DNA of 64,000 nucleotides. Source: Lepidostoma basale (lineage: Eukaryota; Arthropoda; Insecta; Trichoptera; Lepidostomatidae). Each line of letters starts with the position of its first letter. Position 1 is the first letter of the stretch. Below are positions 46,160 to 56,766 of the stretch, in pieces. The stretch is taken from NCBI GenBank assembly GCA_022606425.2, contig JAHDVF020001224.1:25819-89818 (forward strand). Direction: 5' to 3'. The translations under genes and the position numbers were made by a program. The notes beneath the pieces are model-generated. The model had not been told where the DNA came from, did not search any database, and was given only the letters and a program-made list of their open reading frames with translations.

Positions 46160-47020
46160 GAACCTTTTCAAACAGAAGATTAATCTTATTTGATGAGAAT
46201 GACACCGAAGTAGTACTCAGTCTGTCGGATTCACATTTTTTTTACTAGATTTAAAATTCATGAAATTTTTGACTCGCGATTTGATTGATGTTTTTTGCTG
46301 TGATTTGATTCAAATAAGTGTATTTAATAATATTAAGCATTTCAAATATGTTTCAATTCATTTCAATGGTTTGAGAATTCTGTAATTCTAATAAATGATT
46401 TAAATACTTAGCCTAAATTATTAATCAAGAAGCTCGCCATTGAATTTATTTATACATTATCTCATCGCGCCTACAAAAGTAAGATACCACGGTTTAATTT
46501 TATATTTCTTCGTTGGGAATATTTTAAAAATATATTATCGCTTGTTTATGTAAATACCGTCCTAAAAAACGATTCCTTCTGAGAAGTGTGCAGAGAATGA
46601 AAACAATTTTCGCGTTTTCCCTCCTGATTCTCGGAAGCTTCATTATTTAATCCGCGTAAAGGGATTATCATCTTATTTCTTCCTACCGCAGAATTCATTC
46701 TTGCATTGTTTTTTATTGTGGCCGGATTCGAAGTGAATGTACAATTTTGTTACTCGAAGTAACTTGTAGCACTTCAGTGCTTATCGGGATTCAACTCGTA
46801 TTTGATACAAACAAAAGTCTTCTGTGGCTATGTCGTTCTATTATGGATTTTATTTTGCCTCTTGAATGCCAAAATATAAGCTTTATAGTTTGATTGTGGA
46901 AATTTAAGTGTTCAATATAAAATATGATTCAAATATAATAATATTTACTTTTGAGTAATATTAAAAGCATAATATTAACACACTGTTACTAGTTTTTAAA
47001 CCTTTTCATTATTTATTTTG
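46160..47020. other. AT-rich intergenic sequence, nothing identified
   Basis: No gene or repeat could be supported. A few moderate-GC patches (46.57-46.75 kb) lack ORFs. Confidence 0.35.
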
Positions 47021-47024
47021 TTAA

Positions 47025-47150
47025 AACCATCCAGTTTCGCTTCGCCAGAGCTACGTCAGGGTTACAAAATAAAGTGTCTTTTTTAACCCTGACGAAGCTC
47101 AGGCGGGACCGAAACCGGTTGTTTGTTAAAAAAAATAAATTGGTGTAAAA
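47025..47150. repeat. family B palindrome
   Basis: Left arm on minus (47030-47070) and right arm on plus (47083-47140) share CCCTGACGAAGCTC, GGCGGGA and CGAAACCGGTTG. The right arm reads CTGACGA, A, GCTCAGGCGGGAC, CGAAACCGGTT, then GTTTGTTAAAAAAAA, which can pair with the TTTTTTAAC upstream of the core. Confidence 0.75.
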
Positions 47151-47199
47151 ACATATCAAACGTTTATTAATGTTATATTTAATAATGCCGCACTAAAAA

Positions 47200-47640
47200 T
47201 TAAGTGCTTCATACAAAATTACATTGTTTTAATTCAAAGCTTTCCAAGCTTCATCAGGGCAGTATACTAGTTATTATCATCATTATCATCATCATCATCG
47301 GCTGTCCTTCGTGTCCGAGTAAGACTATCCTTCACGGTTGTGGGTCCGCATGTGACTGAAGACCCCAATCCTAGACCCACACATTCTGAGGCATCTGGGG
47401 CAGGGGAAAGCGCTGGTAGTGGAGCCGTTACCGTCATGAGATATCCTGGAGGCACCAAAAGAAACCCTTCGGCGACCAGATGACAACGGGAGCAGGATCG
47501 TGATATCTGGAAGCTTCTAGTAGTATTCAGACGTGAAGGCGGCAGATGCAAGAAAAAATATTATACCTGTCTATTCAGTCCAAGCGAAACTATTTGAAAT
47601 AACCATACCGTGGTTAAATATAAAGATTTTTTATTATTTT
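47200..47640. repeat. family G element split by a LINE 3' end
   Basis: The left arm on minus (47270-47205) reads ACTGCCCTGATGA, A, GCTTGGAAAGC, TTTGAAT. The right part (from 47570) has TCCAAGCGAAACTATTTG and AATAACCATACCGTGGTT. The LINE at 47275-47562 lies between them. Confidence 0.55.
47270..47562 (-). mobile_element. LINE 3' end with C2H2-like motif and GAT tail
   Basis: Minus strand: FPCPRCLRMCGSRIGVFSHM followed by RTHNREG and a stop, a CxxC...HxxxH motif at the C terminus. It ends in a GATGATGATGATGATAATGA tail. Confidence 0.7.
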
Positions 47641-47739
47641 ATATCTAGAAGTTTAAAAAACCACAAAGTGAGTGCTTCATACGAAAATTTAAAAAATATT
47701 TAACCTCTAAAACATGCAACAACAAAACAATATAGTAAA

Positions 47740-47875
47740 GCGCCGTTACTCCGGAAAGGTAGGCATAGAGAATTGAAACTACGCTACACTATCCTGACAC
47801 ATCTCTCTAGATTACGTACAGGCGAATTTCGTAAGTCTTGGTATCGAGAATCTATGAGGTACCCAAGTTAATTAA
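47740..47875 (-). mobile_element. GTTA-tail LINE, short fragment
   Basis: GCGCCGTTACTCCGGAAAGG, TAGGCATAGAGAATTG and CTGACACATCTCTCTAG match the 3' end of the family in minus orientation. The tail itself is decayed. Confidence 0.5.
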
Positions 47876-47877
47876 AA

Positions 47878-48826
47878 TCCATCGCGTTTCACCAGAAGGG
47901 TAGGCAGAGAGAATGGTCAGCCATACTATTATATATCCTGATAAATCCTTCCAGCTTCCTCCACATTAATGCAGCGAAGCATACACGCACGTCGATTCTT
48001 CGGACTTCTAACATTTCATATTTTCCTCAATCTTCCTTGACTTCTTACTCCAATAAAATGTAAAACTTTGACTTTATTGACCATTATTTCTTTATCTATG
48101 CGTTCCATATATCCAAACCAAAGCAATGATTCGTTCATAATTTTGTTCATAATACTTCCTTCCGCTCTGTTATTAGCATTCGTAATTAGGTAATGCATCG
48201 TTGAACAATACAAACGTCTTGAGAATATCATTTCTACTACATATATTTTGCTCTCATCCTTCGTCTACCAATCCCATGCATAGGCTTGGAACCAGAACTG
48301 CATTATGAACGGCTATTTTTACTTTCATTGATAAATTATCGTTTCGAATAACTACTTTTAAAGCTCCCTTCACTTTGTTACCTGCACCAACCCTACTTTC
48401 GACATCACTATCCATTCGGCCATCCACTGCGAACATGCTCCCTAAATATACCACTTCAGTATCCTGATCTGTGCAGGTTGTTATCATTCACATTTATATT
48501 ACAAACAGTCATTTTTTCTTCATATTCTCTTTCAAAAACTCTTACCTTTGACTTTTTGACATTCATCACTAATTCGTTTGACTTGCATACTTCGAACATT
48601 CTCGACACTAAAACTTAATTCATTTTCATGTTAACGGCAATGTCCACATAAAACAACCAACTTACAGACACCTCATTCAATTAAATCCTTTCAGTTATTT
48701 CGTAAACCACATTCAGATTAAACGGTTGTTCTCCATGGTTTTGAAGACATCATGCAGGCTTGTTGAAATATTTGCGATACCAAACCAAGGCACGATGTCT
48801 CCATTTACTGTTATTTACTGGTGAGA
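47878..48826 (-). mobile_element. GTTA-tail LINE, second longest copy
   Basis: Minus strand, broken frames: EVVYLGSMFAVDGRMDSDVE, SRVGAGNKVKGALKVVI, IAVHNAVLVPSL, SLLWFGYMERI and a degraded end near 47878 (AACGCGATGGATTTTAATTA). It reaches further 5' than most copies. It joins directly to an L2 LINE copy at 48829. Confidence 0.8.
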
Positions 48827-48828
48827 CT

Positions 48829-49245
48829 TGGAAGTCTACCGCGGACGTTATTGGTAAACTCCAGGTGTTTATAAATAGGTGCCTTCGCTCAATATTCAAA
48901 ATCTATTGACCCCAAACAGTGTCAAATGCCGCTCTCTGGACTATGGCAGGCGAAAAGCCAATTAGAGAACAAGTCGCTAGACGCAAATGGCAGTGGATCG
49001 ATCACACTCTGAGACGGAACCCAGCCTGCATCGCTCAGGGTGCACTAGACTGGTCCCCTATAGGGGGAAAGAGAAAGCGAGGCAGACCTAGAGCCACCTG
49101 GAGAAGAACCCTGCAGGACGAGGTTAAGGTGGCAGTCCTCACTTGGGATGATGTTAGGCATCAGGCATGCAATAGAGTCGGGTGGAGAAGGTTCCTTGAG
49201 GCCCTATGCACCGACGGAGGTGTGACAAGACAAAAAGGAGAAGAA
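48829..49245 (+). mobile_element. LINE L2 3' end with GAA tail
   Basis: Open over 100+ codons: NAALWTMAGEKPIREQVARR, KWQWIDHTLRRNPACIAQGA, LDWSPIGGKRKRGRPRATWR and VGWRRFLEALCTDGGV, then GAGAAGAAGAC. Same family as 28.56 kb. Confidence 0.85.
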
Positions 49246-50040
49246 GACTCTACTGTTAACGAAAACAATTTTAATTTTAATGTTGCTTTAACTAATAACA
49301 CACACAATGACTTTCCAATGTTCGTAATTAACTTTTAGGTATTCACCGTCTAAAACATTATTCTTGCAAATCTCTATTGAATAAAATTGAAGTTATTCAT
49401 AGAATTATGTCTATCCGCTTACTTTCCCTTGTGGAAATTTAATTAAAAAATTTCGCTAGACGCCGACGCCGACGTTGTGAATAAGAATGAACGAAGTTTC
49501 AAGTTCGGAAAACAATACAAATCTGCATTATAAATAAGCGGCAAATTATAAAATTTACAACTCTGTTCAAATTGTATTCAAATCTTTTCATTTGGATACG
49601 GAGTCGCGTATTTATACAAGTGATTAAAGCAATCCAAGTTTTAGTAGTCTCTGAAGAATTAACCCCCGTTATAAAATACCCCACACCCCTGTCCAACCTT
49701 GACCCCGCCCCCTTAAATCTGAAAAGCAAAAATAAGTAGGTACCTACGAAGAATATTAAAACCGAAGTTCTCATTTTACTATTTTAAAACTGTTTTGGAA
49801 ATAAACCAGCATAGTCATGAAATCATAATATTTCACAGTGAGATTTTTAAAATTAAATTTGTAATAACCATTTTTACGCTGGCATTTAAAAACTACTCGT
49901 ATTTCCATCAATACAACTCAATAGAGATGTTATTTAAGAATCAAGCGTTACAATTGAAGGTAACGCATGATCTTTTGAAGATCTTTGATGATTCTCTAGG
50001 CGTTATAGAATTGCTGCTTCATACGTTTTTTTCACAACTT

Positions 50041-50455
50041 AACTAACTAACCATCACGCCGTCTCCCCGAGAGGGTAGGCAGAAAGAATGGACTGTCACA
50101 CTTTTACTGATGCGGCACTCCATCCTTCTCTTTTCGCTCCGCGGGAGACGCGGTGTGATGGGTTGCGAACCTCATCGCCACCAATAGGCATCTCCCGCGT
50201 ACACTTCGATCGTCCAACACCCACAAAATGATAAAATAAAATAACAAAATAAAAATTATTTAACACAAAATGTTCTTTTTAGATGGTGCACATATTGTCT
50301 ATTTAATTTATGTTCCACGAATCCACCGTTTTTTAATTTAGCACATAATGTAATAACACATAATGTGTTTTTCGATGTTGCACATGTTGACATGGACGAT
50401 CCGGACTTTTGTGTTTATTTAATTTATGTTACACGTATCCACCGTTTTTAAAAAA
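50041..50455 (-). mobile_element. composite SINE-like element, copy 2
   Basis: Minus strand: ACGGTGGATACGTGTAACAT, ATGTGCAACATCG, a second ACGGTGGATTCGTGGAACAT subrepeat, then GATGCCTATTGGTGGCGATG, AGAGAAGGATGGAGTGCCGC, CAGTCCATTCTTTCTGCCTA and GGCGTGATGGTTAGTTAGTT. Two head subrepeats occur in tandem. This is the cleanest full copy. Confidence 0.8.
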
Positions 50456-50459
50456 AATT

Positions 50460-50565
50460 TCACAACTTTTATTATGTTTTATGGGAATGACATGTTTCGC
50501 CTTGCTAATGAATTATCAAATGTTTATGATAAGACTTATCTACATTCGATAATGCCTTAACAATA
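50460..50565 (-). repeat. family E arm
   Basis: TTTTATGGGAATGACATGTT and TCGCCTTGCTAATGAATTAT. On minus it reads TTTGATAAT, a hairpin, GGCGAAACATGTC. Confidence 0.6.
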
Positions 50566-50724
50566 ATTAAATCTTACTCTGCGTTACGCTATACTCGTTT
50601 AGCTGATAACAGAGAAAAAAATGCTATAGTAGAAAAATTTAATTATTATTTATACTTCAATTGATCCTTAACTTCTCTTCTAACGTATCTGGATATATTT
50701 ATGTATATGGTGATAAAAAGCTAA

Positions 50725-51192
50725 AATGGCAGGGCACAATGTTGTTCTTGTACCGACCCTTATGTATGGAAGTGAAGCATGGAACTGGCAAAAGGATGAA
50801 ATGAAAGTAGAATAAATGTAGTAGAAATGAGATCTCTTAGACGAATGTAAAGATACTCTGTGTATGATAGAGTGTCGAATGAAAATATAAGAAGTGAATG
50901 CGGTGCGTATGATTGTGTTATGAACAAAATAATGAAAGGATCATTAAGATGGTTTGGAGACATGGAAATAATGAACTAGAAATAGAGGAAGACCGAGGAA
51001 AACGTGGCACGATCAAATAAATCAAATATTGAATGTCGGCCACGTGTGGAGTCAGAGAAATCGACGCGCGTGCATGACACGATGTATGAATATTGAGGAA
51101 TCGAAAGAAATATGTCAGGAAAGAAAAGTGTGGCAGTTCATTATTTCTGCCTACCCTTTCAGGGAGACGGCGTGATGGTTAGTTAGTTAAAA
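50725..51192 (+). mobile_element. GTTA-tail LINE copy
   Basis: Degraded MYGSEAWNWQK, RGRPRKTWHDQINQI and ACMTRCMN segments, ending GACGGCGTGATGGTTAGTTA. Confidence 0.85.
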
Positions 51193-51194
51193 AA

Positions 51195-52160
51195 TATTTA
51201 CACTTCTCTTCTTTAACTTCCGATAAAAGCTTATTTAATGTATTCATTTCCCTGAAAGCCGAGTTTAACGATTTTCCGTTTTAGCAGAAGCAAAAAAAAG
51301 TTCTTTTAATTGTAGATTCGCTTCAATCGAAAATTTAATACTGAAAGTTAAAATTCTCTCAGCCGATACAGAACGACAATGGATTCTTTAAATAGATTCT
51401 ATACGAGTACTGATAACGAGGTCAAAGTGGAATTTAATTACATCGAATTAAATGGTTTATAAGTTAATTTTGTTAAATAGGTCCGCAGAGAGTGAAAAAA
51501 ATGGAATAAAGGGAGTTTCCAGGAAATTACGGTCGAAACATTTAATAATTTTGTTTTTCCCGAGAATCTTTTATTATGGAATATCTTGTTACCTTTTTGT
51601 TTTAATTCAATCTCTGGAATAAAATTAAAATTGAATGCCTATTTTTTGGGTTCTTTGTGAACTCAGTTGATGAATTTGTATGAATTCCAGGAATGTTGTA
51701 AGATTGTTTAATTTTGTGTTAATTAGATAGAGTATTATTACTGAAAGAACTCTCACAATGCTCCAATATTGAATTGAATAAAAAATAACCGCGATCAACA
51801 CAAGTGTGGCAAACACAAAGAAAAAGAAACTTTCTCATGCTCGCAGATTGTTTCGATTCCATAGACGATCGTATTATTTGGTCATGCTGCTTATAATATT
51901 GTATCTATTCCATCTTAAGTTTTACAACCTTTAATAAAGTTATCCTACGGGTTTTTACGCATTCTCCCTTTATCAACTCGTATTTCATTTAAATTTCCAA
52001 AGCACCCATTTAGACCCTCTAAAATAAACGGTTTATATTATACGAGTATATAAAAAATAATAATTTAACATTATATATCACAAAAATTTTAGTTTTTATA
52101 ATTTTTTATATATTTATTAAAATAATAGGGAGGAAACTCTAGTTGTGGTTATTTTAAGCA
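51195..52160. other. AT-rich intergenic sequence, nothing identified
   Basis: No ORF with family resemblance, RNA gene or classified repeat was found. Confidence 0.4.
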
Positions 52161-52165
52161 ATTTT

Positions 52166-52545
52166 TCATTCTTCTTCTTCTTCCTCAGCCTATTCCCGTC
52201 CACTCCTGGACAAAGCCCTCCTCCATTTGCTTCCTTTAGATCATCCTTCCACCGTAGTTGCGGTCGCCCTGCACTTCTCTTCGCCGTCCACGGTTTTTAA
52301 GTCAGCAGTCTTCTTGTCCACTTTTCATCTGAGTATCTGGCTACGTGACCTGCCCATTGCCATTTTAGAGTCGCCACCCGGTGGATGATGTCAGTGACCT
52401 TTGTTTTTTCTCTCACCGTAACGTTTCTGACTCTTTCCATGGCTCTTTGGGTCACTTGTAGTTTCTCGGCACTGTTTTTGGACAATGTAACAGTTTCAAG
52501 ACCATAAGTACAAACTGTCAGAACGAATATTTCATTAATTGTTAA
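52166..52545 (-). mobile_element. RTE-like LINE 3' end with GAA tail, copy a
   Basis: Minus strand: SKNSAEKLQVTQRAMERVRN, TKVTDIIHRVATLKWQWAGH, VARYSDEKWTRRLLT, then a frame break and RSAGRPQLRWKDDLK. It ends GAGGAAGAAGAAGAATG. Related to 53.37 and 61.43 kb. Confidence 0.85.
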
Positions 52546-52634
52546 ATAAAGTTAAAACTATTGATCAAGTTATTAGAATATCAGGGATATTACATTAAAA
52601 TTTATATGTGGTATATAAAGTTAAAGCCTTTAAC

Positions 52635-53030
52635 CAACTAACTTAATAAGCATCAGGCCGTTTCCCCGGAGGGGTAGGGAGAGAGGATGAACCGCCACAC
52701 GGCTCTGTCCGCTCTAGCTTATCTAACATTCATATATCGTAACACGCACGGTCGTCGATTTTTCCGACTTCGAATGTGACTGCCTTTTAGTTATCGATCA
52801 TTTGGATATGCCTTGTTTTCTTCGGTTGTACTCAGCTTCTATTTCCGTTCACACTGCTTGTATACAACATTTTTTAACCATTATCCCCTCATCAATTCGT
52901 TCCGAATGCCCCAACCATTTAAGTGTTCCTTTTTTAATTTTACTATAGATGCAATCATCTGCCTTCCACGTCTAACTTATTTTGTCATTTGTTATTCTAT
53001 GATACACCGTTTTCCCGCCATTTCTACTCA
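52635..53030 (-). mobile_element. GTTA-tail LINE copy
   Basis: Starts (plus) with AACCAACTAACTTAATAAGC and CGTTTCCCCGGAGGGGTAGG. Diverged but recognisable through the MERMD-like and GRPRKT-like regions on minus. Confidence 0.75.
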
Positions 53031-53189
53031 GTTAAAGTTAATAATATTTCCTTTTGTAAGAAACATTTCATTTGTGGTGTGGCATTAAAAATAAGATTAA
53101 CACAGTTTCTCATCTATCTTCCCCCTCCCTCCCATTTTTTATGTTATATATTGTGCTGTTCTCTTATTATTTATTTGGATTATTTTGTA

Positions 53190-53265
53190 ACCCTGACGAA
53201 GCTCTGGCGGGAGCAAAATTTGTTGGTATATAAAAAAATAAAATGGTTTAAAAATAAATTTAAAG
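53190..53265 (+). repeat. family B arm
   Basis: GTAACCCTGACGAAGCTCTG then GCGGGAGCAAAATTTGTTGG. The hairpin GCTC/GAGC is intact, but GAAAC has become AAAAT. Confidence 0.65.
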
Positions 53266-53316
53266 TGTAAATATATTATATTGAATAAAAACACAACGTG
53301 GGTTTGGGTATTATAC

Positions 53317-53356
53317 TGCCCTGATGATGCTTGGGTCCAAGTGAAACCTGTTGGTA
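53317..53356 (+). ncRNA. hammerhead-like motif, family G
   Basis: TGCC, CTGATGA (53321-53327), extra T, GCTTGG-GT-CCAAGT (six pairs, one G-U), GAAA, ACCTGT (outer two pairs), T, GGTA. TGCC and GGTA pair over 4 bp (one G-U). Confidence 0.45.
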
Positions 53357-53369
53357 TCAGTTATCAAAA

Positions 53370-53828
53370 CCATCTTCTTCTTCTTCTTCTTCAGCCTGTA
53401 TTGACCGTCCACTCCTGGACGTAGGCCTCGTCTCGCATTTTCCATTCTCTTCTATCCTGAGCGATCCGCATCCAGGCACTTCCCGCATTTCTCCGGACAC
53501 CGTCGCGCCAACGCAACTATGGGCGCCCAACTCCACGTTTTGCCGTCCTTGGCCACCAGCACAGCAGTCGCCTTATCCACTTTTCATCTGGATCGCGAGC
53601 AACATGTCCCGCCCATCGCCACTTGGGGGTTGCGGCCATCTTGATAACATCGGAAACCTTTGTCCTGACTCTTATGTCCTCATTTCTGAGTCTGTCCCGT
53701 AAACTGATACCCAACATGGCTCTCTCCATTGCTCTCTGAGTGACTCTTAGCTTGTTGGCACTTTTTTGTCACATTGTGACTGTCTCAATACCATAAGTGA
53801 ACACTGGCAGGACACAGGCATTGATAAT
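53370..53828 (-). mobile_element. RTE-like LINE 3' end with GAA tail, copy b
   Basis: Minus strand: QRAMERAMLGISLRDRLRNE, TKVSDVIKMAATPKWRWAGH, VARDPDEKWIRRLLCWWPRT, AKRGVGRP, then a frame break. Ends GCTGAAGAAGAAGAAGAAGA. Confidence 0.85.
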
Positions 53829-53859
53829 AACCATACAGTGGTTAAATACAAAGTGTTCT

Positions 53860-54540
53860 CTATAAGCTTAAATATTTTTTAAATTGTGTAAAAAGGCAGT
53901 ACCTTTTGTTCATTTCACCAGTTGTAAAAACCAATAAAACACGAACGAATCGTGGATACACGAGTAATAAACTATAGACAGATAATTAAAAGTCAGAAAG
54001 CCGCGGCGTTCTTCGTGTAATAATAAATGAGTCCACTTTCAGAGCCAGCCGCCGGCCTCTGCGGAGCGATTCACGCCCGAATCGGAGGCGAAGTCTGCTG
54101 GAAATTCAATACGCGATACTTTAACTGGTATTAAGCATAAATCTCACCAAACGCGAATATAGAATTAAGCCTCCCTTCAGTTATCTTCTAAGGGCTTTTC
54201 TCTGGGGTGGGAGGGCGCAGAATTGTGTTTTCCTCGAGAATAAGATGTGTACTTTCGCATCATTTGCAATGTAAATTGTTTTCCATTCATAAGATTTCCT
54301 TTCACTTTAAATTCGGGCGGTAAATACTGCGGGGGCACCGCTCCGTCTGGAATGTTGTCATATTTGAATGATGAAATATTTTATAGGATTATAGATTTCT
54401 ACCTTCGAAACTGTCGCTTTATCTACCGGCAGCTGTCGGGAACTTTATAATGAGAGAAATATTTTGCTCAACCGTAAAATAAAATCACATAGAAAAATAT
54501 GATTTGAAATATTATCACATTTTTTTTCAAATCAAATTAA
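53860..54540. other. intergenic sequence with a moderate-GC patch
   Basis: AT-rich apart from 54.0-54.35 kb (for example GCCGCCGGCCTCTGCGGAGC), which has no long ORF and no match elsewhere in the window. Confidence 0.35.
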
Positions 54541-54542
54541 AT

Positions 54543-54713
54543 CGGGTGGTGGTCTAGGGGATAGAACGCTTGGCTCCTAATCGAGCCTGGACGCGACCAG
54601 ATTCCTTCTTCATAATAATGAGCTATTTTCTGCTCACATTGAAGATTGTAAAATAAATTCTAATATCATTGATTTAAATCTTTGATGTTAGTCTTTAAAA
54701 AAAAAAAAAAACA
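54543..54713 (+). mobile_element. SINE2 (tRNA-Arg-like head), A-tailed copy
   Basis: GGTGGTGGTCTAGGGGATAG then AACGCTTGGCTCCTAATCG resembles a tRNA box A and anticodon arm. The 3' part AATATCATTGATTTAAATC is shared with 56.98-57.03 kb, and a 14-A run ends it. Box B appears lost here. Confidence 0.6.
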
Positions 54714-54714
54714 G

Positions 54715-54900
54715 TTTATTTTCTCAAAAGACATTACAAACAGCATAAATGTTTAAGGCATCTATTGAGTACAGGTAAGATATTATACACATACAACATA
54801 ATACCAGGAACGCATTAGTGATGGTTCGACATAAGGAAGACAAGATACTTTACAAAGTCTGTATTTGTCCCCTGAACGTGCTTTCACTTTTTATGAATTA
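54715..54900 (-). mobile_element. jockey-like LINE 3' UTR fragment
   Basis: CAGTTTATTTTCTCAAAAGA, ATGTTTAAGGCATCTATTGA and ATACCAGGAACGCATTAG match 22.4 and 41.1 kb. It abuts the SINE2 A tail. Confidence 0.6.
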
Positions 54901-54959
54901 ACACATTATAATTTAGTATAAGGCACTTAATTAATGGTTTGGCATTATTAAATATAATA

Positions 54960-55390
54960 TTTATAAACATTTGATTTGTTTTTACACCAATTAATTTTTT
55001 AACAAAACAACCGGTATCGCTCCCGCTGGAGCTTCGTCAGGGTTAAAAAATACACTTTCTTTTGTAGCCCTGACGAAGCTCTGGCGGGAGCAACATTTCA
55101 TTATTATCATCATTATTTTGTTGAATCGCTCTTTACATCATGACAGCATGAGCCAAATCGATGTAAAGGGTATTATAGCTATCATAGTGAGTCTCGTGGC
55201 ATGTGATAGGTAGCTAATTTTATTGTCACGTGAATTCTACACCAGACCAAAGACAGTGTGACAATCACACTGCCCTCGCCGGGAATCGAACCCGGATCGT
55301 TCGGGGTGGCAGTCAAAGCAATTACCACTCGGCCACGAAGGTCGTGTTGGTATTTAAAAATAAAATGGTTTAAAAACAAATTAAAAGTGT
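54960..55390. repeat. family B palindrome with a SINE1 inside its right arm
   Basis: The left arm on minus (55050-54990) has TTTTTTAACC, CTGACGA, A, GCTCC-AGCG-GGAGC, GATA (one change in GAAA), ACCGGT, T, GTTTTGTTAAAAAA. The right arm starts GCCCTGACGAAGCTCTGGCG, stops at CAACATTT (55099) and resumes after the SINE with GTTGGTATTTAAAAATAAAA. Confidence 0.8.
55100..55345 (-). mobile_element. SINE1, full-length, nested in family B palindrome
   Basis: Minus strand: ACGACCTTCGTGGCCGAGTG, GGTTCGATTCCCGG, GTGTGATTGTCACACTGTCT, and an ATT/ATC-type tail at the plus left end. Confidence 0.85.
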
Positions 55391-55434
55391 ATTAATATTA
55401 TATGGAATTAAAACACTATTTTTTCTACTTTTTA

Positions 55435-55565
55435 CAATATTTTGTTTTTCTCGGCATGTTTCGAAGGTCTTAAACCTTCATCACCGGAAGAACAATACAA
55501 ACTGTAAAAACCTTCGAAACATGTCGAGAAAAATAAACTCAAAAGAGAAAAAAAAATATCCGTAA
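55435..55565. repeat. family D palindrome
   Basis: Inverted arms: left on minus CGGTGATGAAGGT-TTAAG-ACCTTCGAAACATG, right on plus AACCTTCGAAACATGTCGAG. Stem II overlaps the GA of the core, so the fit to the hammerhead layout is weaker than in families A-C. Confidence 0.6.
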
Positions 55566-55569
55566 TAAT

Positions 55570-55770
55570 AATTAAATGAAACGATGTTTTTTAACTACTT
55601 CCACTTTTTTCTTTATTTCGACAGCAACCGGTTTTGCCAGGCTCGCTGGCATCGACAGACTGGTTACACTATTGTAAACCGAGTCCTTTATATTACATAC
55701 AATATATTATAATAATATACATACAGATCAGTTAAAAAACATCGTTTTATTTAATTATTATTTAATATGA
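55570..55770. repeat. family C' element with inverted termini
   Basis: AATTAAATGAAACGATGTTT then TTTAACT at 55572-55598 is inverted at 55733-55762. The minus-strand motif at 55690-55650 has CAGT, CTGTCGA, T, GCCAG-CGAGC-CTGGC, AAAA (from GAAA), ACCGGT, T, GCTG. CAGT and GCTG pair. Confidence 0.7.
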
Positions 55771-55911
55771 TCATCCATCAAGAGATTTCAGTAAAATCAT
55801 TTGATTAATTATTCATGAAATAATTCCACAATGTTAACGCCTTAAGTTTATCTAAAATAATGTGAAATATTATCATAAATTGAAATGTTCTTATCAAATT
55901 TTAGTATATGA

Positions 55912-56140
55912 AATAAACTAACTATCTCGTTGTTTTCCCGGAGTGGTGGGTAGAGAGGATGGACCGCCATACTGTTCTGTTCTGACATACCTATCGAGAT
56001 TACTCTACATTCATATATCGTAAAACGGACGCTCGTCGATTTCGCACAACAATGGTTTCATTTGGTCATACCATGTTTTCCTCGGCCGTCCTCGGCTACT
56101 TATCGATTCACACATCTTGTAATTTTTTTTAAATTTCAAT
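55912..56140 (-). mobile_element. GTTA-tail LINE, diverged 3' copy
   Basis: Plus reads AACTAACTATCTCGTTGTTT, TCCCGGAGTGGTGGGTAGAG, then TCATACCATGTTTTCCTCGG. Confidence 0.65.
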
Positions 56141-56144
56141 ACCT

Positions 56145-56766
56145 TACCTTACCTTAACCTTAAAAGTTGGTATCATAAACCGGCTGGAGGCATTTGAATT
56201 GTAGGTTCATCGCGAAATGTTGCACATCCCTTGGACTGATATGGTCACCATATTCCGTACAGCCAGTATTCCACGTATGTGGGTAATTACCCATGTAATT
56301 AATTCTAAATTACTATAATAATGTCAATGTTAAGATGATTGATTAATTGATTGTTGTGAATAATAAATAATTACTTGGGTAAATGCCCTTATCCAAATAC
56401 TGATATCGTGAATACAAGAGCGTCAAAGATTCATAAACACATATGGTCTACGTAATTTGAAAAATCCTCGTGTGCAGTGAAACAATTATTTACTTGTTAA
56501 TAAACGTATACGAATCAAAAGATGAATGGACATTTCTTTAATATGCAAAACTTTCCAAAAAAAAGTGGAAAAAAGTGTTTTTCAGTTTTATTTCGATAGC
56601 TAGTTTTATAATTTAAGGACATTTTTTAATATTTTAAGAGAATCACGTCTTTCCTTACCCGGGAGTTAAAATGCCTTTGATAATTTAATATTGTACGTAT
56701 AGTGAACAGGAAAAAACAAGATGCCATAATTCCCTTGTATTAAATACAATAATTCCCTGCGAATTT
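56145..56766. other. intergenic sequence, nothing identified
   Basis: AT-rich with a short palindromic GGGTAATTACCC at about 56281. No gene or known repeat. Confidence 0.35.

Larger units (their letters stand above)
53285..53860. repeat. family G element split by an RTE LINE
   Basis: The plus-strand motif at 53317-53356 is followed by TATCAGTTATCAAAACCAT. After the LINE, AATAACCATACAGTGGTTAA continues the family, as at 47.6 kb. AACCAT lies on both sides of the insert. Confidence 0.6.

Noticed and set aside
47267..47551. 94-codon minus-strand protein with poly-Asp end
   Set aside because: The Asp/Asn run is the GAT microsatellite tail of a LINE; the real relic frame is a different one with a C2H2-like motif.
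49499..50046. Short hydrophobic ORFs as genes
   Set aside because: AT-rich chance frames with biased composition, no splice context and no family match.
55435..55565. Family D palindrome as a full hammerhead
   Set aside because: Stem II would have to include the GA of the core, so the fit is poor; listed only as a palindrome.
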